A stretch of 64,000 nt of DNA from Mycobacterium conspicuum (GCF_010730195.1 NZ_AP022613.1:1798001-1862000), one strand, 5' to 3'. Counted from the stretch's first letter, positions 26,314 to 34,071 are shown. Notes: a model not told the origin generated them from the sequence alone. Translations and numbers: made by a program.

Positions 26314-27236
26314 TCGCCTTCATCGATACCTACCGCGATCAATTCGGGGTCGAGCTCATCTGCCGGGTGTTGCGGGCAGCTATTCCGGGCTTTCTCACCT
26401 CCCGCGGGTATCGGGCCGCGCGGACCCGCCCACCCTGCGACCGTGAGATCCGCGACGAGCAGCTGATCGCCGACCTGCTGGCGGTGCACCGGGAGAACTT
26501 CTCGGTCTACGGCGTGCTCAAGATGCACCGGGCCATGAAGCGCAAGGGCTGGCACCTGGGCCGCGAACAAACCCGACGACTAATGCGCAAGGCGGGCCTG
26601 CGGGGCGTTCAGCGCGGGAAACCGGTGTTCACCACGATCACCGACCCGGCCGATCAGCGGCCGGCAGATCTGGTCAATCGGCAGTTCAAGGCCAGCGCAC
26701 CGAACCGGCTGTGGGTCGCTGACATCACCTTCGTGCGAACCTGGCAGGGATTCTGCTACACCGCGTTCGTCACTGATGTATGCACCCGAAAGATCGTCGG
26801 CTGGGCAGTCTCGGCGACGATGCGCACCGAGGACCTCCCGCTTCAAGCGTTTAATCATGCTGTGTGGCAGTCGAATACCGATCTATCTGAGTTGGTACAC
26901 CATTCCGACCGCGGATCCCAGTACCTCTCGCTGGCATATACAGATCGGCTAGCCGAGCTCGGGATCGCACCGTCAGTGGGATCGCGCGGCGATAGCTATG
27001 ACAACGCCCTCGCCGAGGCCGTCAACGCCGCCTACAAGACCGAGTTGATCAACCGTGGCAAACCCTGGCGATGCATCGACGACGTCGAACTCTCGACCGC
27101 CGAATGGGTGGCCTGGTACAACCAGGAACGCCTGCACGAAGCCCTCGGCTACGTTCCACCCGCCGAGTACGAGGCCGCCCTCACCGGCACCTCACACCCC
27201 GCGAGCCAGCCAACCCCGGCCCTCGCAACCGACTAG
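26310..27236 (+). CDS. IS3-family transposase OrfB (DDE integrase core)
   Basis: This 308-residue catalytic subunit has the N-terminal HTH_21 domain (HRENFSVYGVLKMHRAMKRKG) and a DDE rve core. The catalytic residues are D in LWVADITFV (about residue 137), D in HHSDRGSQYLS (about 199) and E in SYDNALAEAVNAAYK (about 234). The ending EWVAWYNQERLHEALGYVPP is typical. No lesion is seen, so this copy could be active, unlike the elements around it. Confidence 0.93.
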   Translation: MIAFIDTYRDQFGVELICRVLRAAIPGFLTSRGYRAARTRPPCDREIRDEQLIADLLAVHRENFSVYGVLKMHRAMKRKGWHLGREQTRRLMRKAGLRGVQRGKPVFTTITDPADQRPADLVNRQFKASAPNRLWVADITFVRTWQGFCYTAFVTDVCTRKIVGWAVSATMRTEDLPLQAFNHAVWQSNTDLSELVHHSDRGSQYLSLAYTDRLAELGIAPSVGSRGDSYDNALAEAVNAAYKTELINRGKPWRCIDDVELSTAEWVAWYNQERLHEALGYVPPAEYEAALTGTSHPASQPTPALATD

Positions 27237-27398
27237 GAACAAAACCTGGGGTACTTCAGAGGTGCTTTTGAATTTGATGGTCACGCTTCAAAGACTCAGG
27301 CACCTTCGTCCCCAACAACCGCAGGGCACGCCGACCTCAAAACCAGCACCGGACCCCGCTGGAATCCGAAGAGCCACTATCTCTGAAGTGCTCGGACT

Positions 27399-27422
27399 CT
27401 GGTGCGCGATACTGGGATTGAA
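27399..27422. repeat. attL core of the satellite
   Basis: 24 bp are identical to the 3' end (T-arm to CCA) of tRNA-Val(GAC) at 36435-36458. The copy here is not part of a complete tRNA. It is the junction formed by site-specific integration. Confidence 0.88.
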
Positions 27423-27544
27423 GTAGGCGATCTCGGCATTTACTCTTTCGTGTCGCGACCAGCACAGATGGGCTCTGAGCTGCCGACACGCTGCACAGTA
27501 TCGCGTGAGTCATACGGAGGCAAGCGGAACATCACGTATGCTCA

Positions 27545-27565
27545 TTTGGCACATATCTGGCACGC
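27545..27565. promoter_or_regulatory. Integrase arm-type site, left
   Basis: Two TTTGGCAC / TCTGGCAC half-units are spaced 11 bp apart in direct orientation. 19 of 21 bases match 36370-36390 at the other end of the element. Paired direct arm sites near each attachment core are what a lambda-type integrase binds. Confidence 0.65.
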
Positions 27566-27593
27566 AAAACGCGATACTGGGCGGACACTGGAA

Positions 27594-28706
27594 TTGGCCA
27601 ACAAGCGCTCATTCGGAAACATTCGCGCACTGCCGTCGGGTCGGTATCAAGTCCGGTTTACCGATCCAGACGGCCGCTACATCACGGCGCCCAAGACGTT
27701 CGCCGCCCGCATCGACGCCGAGGCGTGGCTGACGGACCGGCGCCGCGAGATCGACGCAAAGTTGTGGAATCCGGACACGGTAGCCAAGCCCGACAAGATC
27801 ACGTTCGGCGCCTACGCCGCCGCGTGGCTCGCCGGCCGCCAGGTCGCCGGGCGGCCGATCAAGGCTCGCACGCGTGAGCATTACCAGGCCATCCTCGATG
27901 ACCACCTGATCGAGACATTCGGCAATCGGCAGCTCGCCAGCATCAAGCCGAAAGACGTCCGCGAATGGTACGCAGTGACACTGACAGAACAGCCGACCAT
28001 GCGCAGCCACGCGTACAGCCTCTTGCGCACGATCATGGGCAGCGCGGTCAACGATGAGCTGATCGACGGCAACCCGTGCCGCATTGTCGGTGCCGGCCGA
28101 GCCAAGCGCGTTCACAAGATCAGGCCCGCGTCAGTAGACGAGCTCGCCGTCCTCACCGCAGAGATGCCCGAGCGGCTACAGCTGATGGTCACGCTCGCTA
28201 GCTGGTGCGCGCTGCGGTTCGGGGAGACCATCGAGCTGAGGCGCGGTGACATCGACCTATCCAACGAGGTAATCCGTATCCGCCGCGCCGCGGTGCGCAC
28301 GAAAACGGGCACGTTCGAAGTCACCACGCCTAAATCAGAGGCCAGCATCCGAGACGTTGCGATCCCGCCGCATATCATCCCGCAGATTGAAGCACATCTA
28401 TCGAAACATGTTGGCAACAAGCGTGATTCGCTGCTATTCCCAAATACCCGGAATGAGCATTTGCAGCCATCGACGTTGATGCGACACTGGTATAAAGCGC
28501 GGAAAGCGGCCAGCCGTGGCGATCTGCGCTGGCATGACCTGCGGCACTCGGGCGCGGTGCTCGCTGCCGCGACGGGTGCAAGTCTCGCCGAACTCATGGC
28601 GCGCCTGGGACATTCGACGCCTCAGGCCGCGATGCGATATCAGCACGCAGCACAGGGAAGGGACCGTGAAATTGCCGCGCTGCTCTCGAAGATGGCGCAA
28701 GGCTGA
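27594..28706 (+). CDS. int: Tyrosine recombinase integrase of the satellite
   Basis: This 370-residue integrase starts at a TTG at 27594, giving ANKRSFGNIRALPSGRYQVRF, the standard N-terminal arm-binding region of this mycobacterial group; earlier in-frame starts would read through the attachment site. A core-binding SAM-like domain spans about residues 65-155 (FGAYAAAWLAGRQ to GSAVNDELIDGNP). The catalytic domain has Arg in WCALRFGETIEL, Lys nearby, H-x-x-R in WHDLRHSGAVLAA, His in RLGHSTPQAA and the tyrosine in MRYQHAAQGR. It recombines the element with tRNA-Val(GAC). Excision would need the adjacent excisionase. Confidence 0.92.
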   Translation: MANKRSFGNIRALPSGRYQVRFTDPDGRYITAPKTFAARIDAEAWLTDRRREIDAKLWNPDTVAKPDKITFGAYAAAWLAGRQVAGRPIKARTREHYQAILDDHLIETFGNRQLASIKPKDVREWYAVTLTEQPTMRSHAYSLLRTIMGSAVNDELIDGNPCRIVGAGRAKRVHKIRPASVDELAVLTAEMPERLQLMVTLASWCALRFGETIELRRGDIDLSNEVIRIRRAAVRTKTGTFEVTTPKSEASIRDVAIPPHIIPQIEAHLSKHVGNKRDSLLFPNTRNEHLQPSTLMRHWYKARKAASRGDLRWHDLRHSGAVLAAATGASLAELMARLGHSTPQAAMRYQHAAQGRDREIAALLSKMAQG

Positions 28707-28784
28707 CGGCCCGAGGTTTCCGCGACACGCGCGCCAACCTGAACTACCCGGAACCTACAGGCACTCCCGATATAGTTAACGCGA

Positions 28785-28855
28785 AGCCGGGACAGGCGCC
28801 CAGCATACAAATTGAACAGTGGCACGCTAGCCGCGAGTAGCCGGGACAGGCGCCC
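28785..28855. repeat. Two 17-bp direct repeats upstream of the excisionase gene
   Basis: AGCCGGGACAGGCGCCC occurs identically at 28785-28801 and 28839-28855, 54 bp apart. They lie in the 267-bp gap between integrase and excisionase, which holds no convincing gene. They may bind the excisionase, an integrase or a control protein that induces the element. Confidence 0.6.
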
Positions 28856-28973
28856 GAATGAAAACGGCGAACGATGAGCCTCCCAGGTGGTGGACGTCGA
28901 GCAGCAACGCATCCCAGTGTGGCGAGGGATGACTTTGCGCTCACGTTCGCCACACTTCTTTACGGGAGATGCT

Positions 28974-29198
28974 GTGCCCAAAAACAAAGCCCAACTTTGC
29001 CTTTCAAGTGCCAATGGGAACGGTCGCCGCTACGCCAAGCTTGCCGACGCGGCCGAATACCTCGGAGTTACGGACCGCACCGTTCGGCAGATGATCGCCG
29101 ACGGCCGAATTACTGGTTACCGTTCGGGCAGTCGGCTTGTCCGCGTTGACCTCAACGAGATCGACGCTGCCATGAAGCCATTCGGCGGTGCAGCGTGA
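28974..29198 (+). CDS. xis: Excisionase / MerR-like helix-turn-helix protein
   Basis: This 74-residue DNA-binding protein starts at the GTG at 28974 behind ACGGGAGA. The HTH_17 domain is plain: YAKLADAAEYLGVTDRTVRQMIADGRITGYRSGSRLVRVDLNEIDAAM. This class acts as recombination directionality factor next to tyrosine integrases and is equivalent to Rv2657c of phiRv2. Its stop overlaps the GTG of the next gene by four bases (GTGA). Confidence 0.85.
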   Translation: MPKNKAQLCLSSANGNGRRYAKLADAAEYLGVTDRTVRQMIADGRITGYRSGSRLVRVDLNEIDAAMKPFGGAA

Positions 29199-29584
29199 GT
29201 CCCCCGAAAGAAGTCGGGGCCGGCGTCCCGCATCACCAGGACGACCGGCCCACGACCACCAGCAGATTCAGCAGCCACGACACCGCCGACACCCGCGGCT
29301 ATTTTACCGATCGGCTATGTCAACTGCGTCGCAGGCGCGCCGCCGCGCGGCGTCTGGCGCCACTCGATTGCGGATGTCCAGATCCGTGGCCGTGCCGGTG
29401 TTCAGACCCCCCATTGTCCACACAGATGATCGATGCCGGGCGCAGAGCGGCCGAGCATATTCTCGACAACGGCGAAGTCCCATTGCTCGAACTCGAAGTG
29501 CTGCAGGCTCTTTGGCGTCGCGGTGGTGACGACCGCGCGTTCGCCGAGCAGTTGCACGAACTGACCGGCGGCCAGATCGGATGA
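29195..29584 (+). CDS. Small satellite protein with a Cys-rich centre
   Basis: This 129-residue protein starts at a GTG that overlaps the xis stop. The N-terminal half is polar. The centre, LAPLDCGCPDPWPCRCSDPP, has four cysteines that could bind zinc. The C-terminal half is helical (MIDAGRRAAEHILDNG, LLELEVLQALWRRGGDDRAFAEQLHELTG). The last codons overlap the start of the ATPase gene (ATGA), which suggests coupled translation and a role in element replication. I do not recognise a characterised family. Confidence 0.7.
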   Translation: MSPPKEVGAGVPHHQDDRPTTTSRFSSHDTADTRGYFTDRLCQLRRRRAAARRLAPLDCGCPDPWPCRCSDPPLSTQMIDAGRRAAEHILDNGEVPLLELEVLQALWRRGGDDRAFAEQLHELTGGQIG

Positions 29585-30945
29585 ACGACTCCGAAACGCT
29601 GCGTCAGCAGGCGCTCGATGCAGTCGCACGCCATTGCACTAATGGTGCTGCGGTGCACTCCGAGCCGCCCTGGCCGGCCGACGATCCGGGACCGGCCGAA
29701 CCAGCGGCCCTGCCAGAGCCAGAGCCGGAACCCGACGACGGAGCACGCTTACTCAACGACATTCGCAGTTTCCTCGCCAGATTTGTCATCTATCCCACCC
29801 AGCACGCGCTCGACGCTCATACGCTGTGGATCGCGCACGCATGGCTGACGGACGCTTTCGAGTCAACGCCGCGTATCGCGTTCCTGTCGCCCGAGCCGGG
29901 CAGCGGCAAATCCCGCGCGTTGGAAGTCACGGAGCCATTAGTGCCGCACCCCGTACACGCCGTGAACACAACGCCCGCTTACCTGTTCCGCAAGGTGGCC
30001 GAGCGCGGCGACGACGGCCGCCGACCCACGATCCTCTACGACGAAATAGACACCGTGTTCGGGCCAAAAGCCAAGGACAACGAGGACATCCGCGGCATGC
30101 TCAACGCCGGGCATCGCAAAGGCGCTGTGGCCGGACGATGCACCGTGCGCGGCGGTCTGGTCAAGACTGAAGAAATCGACGCGTATTGTGCCGTCGCCCT
30201 GGCCGGCCTCGACGACCTGCCCGACACGATCATGACGAGGTCAGTCGTCATCCGCATGAAGCGACGCGCACCCAGCGAGCCCGTCGAGCCCTGGCGGCAC
30301 CGCATCAACCGGCCCGAGGCCGCAGCACTCGCCGCCCGGCTCGCCAATTGGGCGGCAAATGTAACCGCAGATGTAACCGATAGGTGGCCCGAAATGCCGC
30401 CATCGGTTACAGATCGCGCCGCAGACGTCTGGGAAGCACTGTTGATCGTGGCAGATCAGGCGGGTGGACACTGGCCGGAATCGGCTCGCGTAGCCGCTGT
30501 AACCGCTGTAACCGAGTTGTCCAACGCAAGGCAGAGCCTCGGTGTGATGTTGCTGCGCGACGTCCGAACGGTGTTCGACCAGACCGGCGCAACCCGATTT
30601 GTAACCGATCAGCTAATAACAAACCTCAAAGAGATTGACGAGGGAGTTTGGGCCGTCATCCGCAAGGGTGAGCCGATTGACGCCCGGCGCCTGGCGAGTT
30701 TGCTACGCAAGTACGGCATCGAGCCGAAACCGCAGCGAGACGGCGACCGGGTGTTCAAAGGCTACGCGCGTAGTCAATTCGAAGATGCGTGGGCGCGCTA
30801 CCTTCCTCCTGAATCGTCGGTTACACCAGTTACACAGAGCACAGACGCCGAACTGTGCACCGATTGCGGCACTGGGCTCGAGCACGTCGACTCGATCGCT
30901 GCCGGCCGCTGCGCCGAGTGCCAACTGACGCGGGGTGCCCAATGA
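29581..30945 (+). CDS. DUF3631 primase/helicase-like replication ATPase
   Basis: This 454-residue P-loop protein has Walker A in FLSPEPGSGKSRALEV (about residue 105) and Walker B in TILYDEIDTVFG (about residue 152). DUF3631 features follow (LNAGHRKGAVAGRC, LDDLPDTIMTRSVVIRMKRRAP). The C-terminus has a winged-helix-like region and a short zinc ribbon: CTDCGTG and CAEC about 20 residues apart. Such proteins stand in the primase-helicase position of actinobacterial phages and satellites and are thought to replicate the excised circle. It overlaps its neighbours on both sides by four bases, so the left genes form one coupled operon. Confidence 0.86.
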   Translation: MNDSETLRQQALDAVARHCTNGAAVHSEPPWPADDPGPAEPAALPEPEPEPDDGARLLNDIRSFLARFVIYPTQHALDAHTLWIAHAWLTDAFESTPRIAFLSPEPGSGKSRALEVTEPLVPHPVHAVNTTPAYLFRKVAERGDDGRRPTILYDEIDTVFGPKAKDNEDIRGMLNAGHRKGAVAGRCTVRGGLVKTEEIDAYCAVALAGLDDLPDTIMTRSVVIRMKRRAPSEPVEPWRHRINRPEAAALAARLANWAANVTADVTDRWPEMPPSVTDRAADVWEALLIVADQAGGHWPESARVAAVTAVTELSNARQSLGVMLLRDVRTVFDQTGATRFVTDQLITNLKEIDEGVWAVIRKGEPIDARRLASLLRKYGIEPKPQRDGDRVFKGYARSQFEDAWARYLPPESSVTPVTQSTDAELCTDCGTGLEHVDSIAAGRCAECQLTRGAQ

Positions 30946-31154
30946 GGCTGCGACCAAAGCGGTTCGCCGCGGCCGCGTTCGCCAAGGCGAGCGGGGGCCC
31001 GCGCCCAATCACCTTGAAGCTCGGTCCCGCGTTCGAGTTCGACCTCAGCGTGGCCGAGGCCATCCAGTTGGCGACCGCCCTGGCCGATGCCATCGAATCT
31101 GTACCACCCCGCCAAATCACCGAAAGGAAACCACAACACCATGTCACCAAGTGA
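30942..31154 (+). CDS. Small satellite protein, 70 residues
   Basis: It starts at the ATG overlapping the stop of the DUF3631 gene (ATGA). The protein is basic at its N-terminus (MRLRPKRFAAAAFAKASGGP) and then contains LKLGPAFEFDLSVAEAIQLATALADAIES. That helical unit resembles small phage proteins that sit after the replication gene. Function unknown. It overlaps the next gene by 14 bases. Confidence 0.65.
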   Translation: MRLRPKRFAAAAFAKASGGPRPITLKLGPAFEFDLSVAEAIQLATALADAIESVPPRQITERKPQHHVTK

Positions 31155-31413
31155 TCCCAGCGAAGAGCAGGCGCTCCGCCAGGCCGGTTCGACAGCGCTC
31201 GAACTCATAGAACTATGCCGACTGGCCGACGAGTCCGAACATGTCTCGCTCGACACCGTCACACGCACCGACTGGCCGACGGTCGCCGCAGGAATGGTCT
31301 ACCTGATCCAGTCCACCGCCCTGGTGGTCGGCAACGGCGACATGCGCGCCGGGCTGGCCGCCATTCGCAACATCGTCATCGGCGGACTCGCCCAACCATC
31401 CGAAGACAGCTAG
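31141..31413 (+). CDS. Small satellite protein, 90 residues
   Basis: It starts at the ATG at 31141 within the end of the preceding gene. It is a helical, acidic protein: QALRQAGSTALELIELCRLADES, WPTVAAGMVYLIQSTALVVGNG and AGLAAIRNIVIGGLAQ. No motif identifies a function. A place between the replication and capsid genes suggests a regulatory or assembly role, but that is inference only. Confidence 0.65.
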   Translation: MSPSDPSEEQALRQAGSTALELIELCRLADESEHVSLDTVTRTDWPTVAAGMVYLIQSTALVVGNGDMRAGLAAIRNIVIGGLAQPSEDS

Positions 31414-31427
31414 AGGGACAAATAATC

Positions 31428-31955
31428 ATGAGCGAAACAACAAGCACCACAACGCAATCAGCCGACCAGGCGCCCGAACCGGCCACGGCCGTTGCTGGTG
31501 ACGCCGGCGGTTACGAACCGACCGCCGCGGATTACGCCGCGGTGGAAGCCGAGATCCGCGCCAACGCGGCCGGACCCGACACCGAGGTTGACAGCGACGA
31601 CGCCGGCCGGGGGAGCCGCGAGGCTCGCTACCGGACCGAACGCAACGAGGCCCGCGCCGAACGTGACGCCCTGGCCGGCCAACTCGCCGAGCAGCGACGC
31701 GCGTTCATCAACTGGCGCGCGGCCACCACGCGCGGCATGGACGCGGCGCTGCTCGACGCCGCCGGCATCGACGTGGACAGCTTGCTCGATGCCAACACCG
31801 GACAACTCGACGTGGGCGCCGTCGATGCGTTCATCGAAGCGACGGCAACGCGGTTCAACATCCCGCGCGGCTTCACACCCAACCGCGCACAGGGCAGCTC
31901 GGGCGCTTCCGTCGCCGCGCCGCCGCAACTCAAAGACGCGTTCCGGGTGCGATGA
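31428..31955 (+). CDS. Scaffold-like protein preceding the capsid gene
   Basis: This 175-residue protein has the make-up of a phage scaffolding protein. Its N-terminus is disordered and acidic (Thr/Glu/Ala-rich). A long charged coiled coil in the middle (ARYRTERNEARAERDALAGQLAEQRRAFINW) is followed by a C-terminal part with FNIPRGFTP and a terminal basic LKDAFRVR. Scaffold genes stand directly before the capsid gene, as here. No protease domain is present. The ATG at 31428 follows GAGGGACAAATAATC. Confidence 0.75.
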   Translation: MSETTSTTTQSADQAPEPATAVAGDAGGYEPTAADYAAVEAEIRANAAGPDTEVDSDDAGRGSREARYRTERNEARAERDALAGQLAEQRRAFINWRAATTRGMDAALLDAAGIDVDSLLDANTGQLDVGAVDAFIEATATRFNIPRGFTPNRAQGSSGASVAAPPQLKDAFRVR

Positions 31956-31966
31956 CAGCTATGCTG

Positions 31967-32010
31967 GCGTTCGGGAGGCCATCAGGTCCGTGGCCCGGTC
32001 TCCCGAACGC
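31967..32010. promoter_or_regulatory. Hairpin upstream of the capsid gene
   Basis: A perfect 11-bp inverted repeat, GCGTTCGGGAG at 31967-31977 and CTCCCGAACGC at 32000-32010, has a 22-base loop. It lies in the 158-bp gap between scaffold and capsid genes, too far from the capsid ATG to mask it. It could be an RNA-processing or partial-termination site that sets the capsid-to-scaffold ratio. Confidence 0.6.
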
Positions 32011-32113
32011 AGGCGCCAGGTTGCGCACCGTCACACCGCCGAGCGGCGACGGAGAACCAAAACTGTTCGCCCACGCCCGTGGGACAGTTCACGCGCAACC
32101 CTAGGACCGCACA

Positions 32114-33217
32114 ATGGCTTTCACTGCCACTACCCCGAATAGCGCCGCCGCATGGCGCCCCGATCTCTACAGCTTCGCGCCCGAAACCGTCATCCCGAGC
32201 GCGCTCATCTTCAGCATCACTACCGTGTCCGGCCAGATCGAAGGTGACGCACCGTCGCTACGTGTGGCCTACGCCGACGACGCCACCGCCGAGTTCATCG
32301 ACGAGGCCGCCGAAATCGACGAAGCCCAGCCCGATCTCGCCGAAGCTCTGGTGTACACCAAGAAAATCGCGCTGCTGATCCGCATGTCGCGCGAGCAGTA
32401 CACGCAAAACGGCACCGATGAGCACTTGAGCAACAGCGTGGCGCGCTCGATGGTTTACAAGGCCGACAACGCGCTCCTGGCGCAGCCGGCACCAACCAGT
32501 CCCGCCGTCGCACCCGCAACGGGCTTGTGCAACACCAGCGGTTTGGTCACTCAAAGCGGTGTCGCCGACGACCTCGACGCGCTGGTCGACCTCGAGGCCA
32601 CCGTGCGCGCCAACCGCGGCTTCCCGACCGTCTGGGTGCTCGCACCCGACACCTGGGCAGCGTTGCGCAAGCTCAAGATCGGCAGCAGCTACAACTCCAC
32701 CTTGTTGGGCGCCGGCACCGACGACGCCGAGCCGCGGTTGCTCTCGATCCCGGTGCTCGTCAATCCCGAAGCGCCGAGCATGACCGGGCTTCTGATCGAC
32801 CCGCGTGCCATCGTTTCCGCGGTGTCGCCGCTTATGGTCGCCACGAGCGCGGACATGTACTTCAACAGCGACTCGATCGGCGTGCGCGCCCTCATGCGCA
32901 CCGGGCACGCCGTGGTGCGGCCTGATCGCGTCGGCATCTTCGCGCTGCCGTCGACATGGACGGTCACGTTGGGGTCGCCCAGCAGCGGCAACTTCACCCT
33001 GACGTACAACGGCGCGACAACCGCGAATATTGGCTACACGGCAACCGCGGCAAGTGTCAAAAGTGCACTCGCCGCCCTCAACGACGCGTGGTCAGCATCG
33101 GACTGGACCGTCACCGGCAGCAACGGCGGCCCGTACACCGTTACCTCACCGGGCGGAACGCTCACCGGCAACGGCGCTGGCTTGACGGGTGCCACGTTCA
33201 GCGTCGTTGCCGCGTAG
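32114..33217 (+). CDS. HK97-fold major capsid protein with C-terminal add-on domain
   Basis: This 367-residue protein has the usual HK97-fold order. An N-terminal arm (WRPDLYSFAPETVIP) leads to the E-loop region (DAPSLRVAYADDATAEFIDEAAEI), the spine and P-domain (IALLIRMSREQYTQNGTDEHLSNSV, TVWVLAPDTWAALRKLK), and the A-domain and final strand (LMVATSADMYF, TGHAVVRPDRVGIFALP) near residue 280. The last 85 residues (WTVTLGSPSSGNFTLTYNG to GAGLTGATFSVVAA) are a separate beta-rich Ig-like decoration domain, of a type met in phage virion proteins. A capsid without tail genes is the strongest sign of a capsid-forming satellite. Confidence 0.85.
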   Translation: MAFTATTPNSAAAWRPDLYSFAPETVIPSALIFSITTVSGQIEGDAPSLRVAYADDATAEFIDEAAEIDEAQPDLAEALVYTKKIALLIRMSREQYTQNGTDEHLSNSVARSMVYKADNALLAQPAPTSPAVAPATGLCNTSGLVTQSGVADDLDALVDLEATVRANRGFPTVWVLAPDTWAALRKLKIGSSYNSTLLGAGTDDAEPRLLSIPVLVNPEAPSMTGLLIDPRAIVSAVSPLMVATSADMYFNSDSIGVRALMRTGHAVVRPDRVGIFALPSTWTVTLGSPSSGNFTLTYNGATTANIGYTATAASVKSALAALNDAWSASDWTVTGSNGGPYTVTSPGGTLTGNGAGLTGATFSVVAA

Positions 33218-33227
33218 GAAGAGGCTT

Positions 33228-33262
33228 GCGCCGCGGCGGCTACCTATCAACCGCCGCGGCGC
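33228..33262. terminator. Strong hairpin just after the capsid gene
   Basis: A perfect 12-bp GC stem, GCGCCGCGGCGG at 33228-33239 and its complement at 33251-33262, has an 11-base loop. It begins 11 bases after the capsid stop. It can terminate or stabilise the capsid transcript. Confidence 0.7.
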
Positions 33263-33421
33263 TGGGCGCGGACACCGCGCAGCGCACCATCCTCGCAGTC
33301 AGAAGGGGGTGGAGGGTACCCCCCGACGACCCATCGCCGCCCGGAACGCCATAGCAGCCGCGCGGCCCGATACGCTCCGGCCGCCGTGCCGTTTTCCGCG
33401 CCGAGCTACGACAGGACCGAA

Positions 33422-33796
33422 ATGGCAATCAAGCAGGAGAAACCGCCGCGCGGCCTCGGCGCTCATGGTCGCCGATTGTGGCGCTCGGTGGCCGCCGAGC
33501 TCGCAGAAGATGGCCTGATTTTGACGGCAATCGAGCGCAATTGGCTCGGCAGCGCGTGCAAGCTGGTCGACCAGGCCGCCGCTGTCGAGGCCGAGCTGGC
33601 CGGCGCGCCGATGTACATGACTGGAAGCATGGGCCAGCAGGTGTCCAACCCGCTGCTCAGCGAGCTTCGGCAGCTGCACCTTGCGATCAACCAGACGCTG
33701 GCACGCATCAAGACCAACGTGCCCGATTCGCCGGCCATCGTTCCCGGCGTCAACCAGGCGCGAGCGGCCATCAGCACGCGTTGGCGGGGTGCCTGA
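33422..33796 (+). CDS. P27-family phage terminase small subunit
   Basis: This 124-residue protein starts at the ATG at 33422. It has the P27/small-terminase features LGAHGRRLWRSVAAELAEDG, LTAIERNWLGSACKLVDQAAAVEAEL and GQQVSNPLLSELRQLHLAI. The small subunit recognises packaging DNA and recruits a large terminase. No large subunit is encoded in the element, so it probably redirects a helper phage's motor to satellite DNA. The stop overlaps the next start (TGATG). Confidence 0.82.
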   Translation: MAIKQEKPPRGLGAHGRRLWRSVAAELAEDGLILTAIERNWLGSACKLVDQAAAVEAELAGAPMYMTGSMGQQVSNPLLSELRQLHLAINQTLARIKTNVPDSPAIVPGVNQARAAISTRWRGA

Positions 33797-34071
33797 TGCC
33801 ACGCCGGGTCACGAACACGAACACATCTGGGTTGCGAGGGCTGCTGCTCGCCGAATACCGGAGGTCGTTAAAGCGGTGGCGGATTTCGGGCCGGACGTAC
33901 GAGGTCGAGGAAGCGTTGAATTCTGGTGCCGCAGCGGGGGTGTCCTCGGCCCAGATTATGCGGGCGCTGTTCGCGGCCGGGCTGCCGTGCGCTGATTACT
34001 GCCACGGCGGCCGGCACTACGGGGCGACGTTCTTGCTCGACGAGCGCGGCGAGCTGCTTGAGGTGCATTAA
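33796..34071 (+). CDS. Small satellite protein after the terminase
   Basis: This 91-residue basic protein contains LRGLLLAEYRRSLKRWRISGR and SSAQIMRALFAAGLPCADYCHGGRHYGATFLLDERGELLEV. The C/H-containing stretch is suggestive of, but not enough for, a metal-binding head-completion or nuclease protein. It is the last plus-strand gene of the element. Its end overlaps the convergent 34068 gene by four bases. Confidence 0.65.
   Translation: MPRRVTNTNTSGLRGLLLAEYRRSLKRWRISGRTYEVEEALNSGAAAGVSSAQIMRALFAAGLPCADYCHGGRHYGATFLLDERGELLEVH

Larger units (their letters stand above)
25949..27258 (+). mobile_element. Intact IS3-family insertion sequence
   Basis: This 1,310-bp element is bounded by perfect 23-bp inverted repeats at 25949-25971 (starting TGAAGTACCCC) and 27236-27258. 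It carries intact orfA and orfB with a four-base overlap. The right repeat overlaps the orfB stop. It lies within the ISL3-family element, so it is younger than that element. I do not see a convincing target duplication (AAGG on the left, GAGG on the right). Confidence 0.9.
22215..27375 (-). mobile_element. ISL3-family insertion sequence, itself interrupted by two other IS elements
   Basis: The ends are inverted repeats starting GGCTCTTCGGAT at 22215 and, reverse-complemented, ending at 27375, with a shared CGGGGT block a few bases further in. Exact 8-bp direct repeats ACTATCTC flank the element (22207-22214 and 27376-27383). The GGCTCTTC end and 8-bp duplication are typical of the ISL3 family, and its transposase halves lie inside. 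Removing the two nested elements leaves an ordinary element of about 1.45 kb. It is no longer mobile by itself because its transposase is split and frameshifted. Confidence 0.9.
27259..27593. other. Gene-free stretch: ISL3 right end, target repeat and left attachment site
   Basis: This holds the outer 117 bp of the ISL3-family element (27259-27375), the ACTATCTC target repeat (27376-27383), a 15-bp spacer, the tRNA-derived attachment core (27399-27422), and one integrase-arm repeat (27545-27565) before the integrase start. The frame is open from 27402 into the integrase gene, but that part reads through the attachment site and is not considered coding. Confidence 0.75.

Noticed and set aside
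25945..27262. Target duplication of the IS3-family element
   Set aside because: Flanks AAGG and GAGG do not give a clean 3- or 4-bp direct repeat, so none is claimed.
27402..27593. N-terminal extension of the satellite integrase reading from the attachment core
   Set aside because: It is a read-through of the tRNA-derived core and arm site. Family alignment in memory and the LPSGRYQVRF region favour the TTG at 27594.
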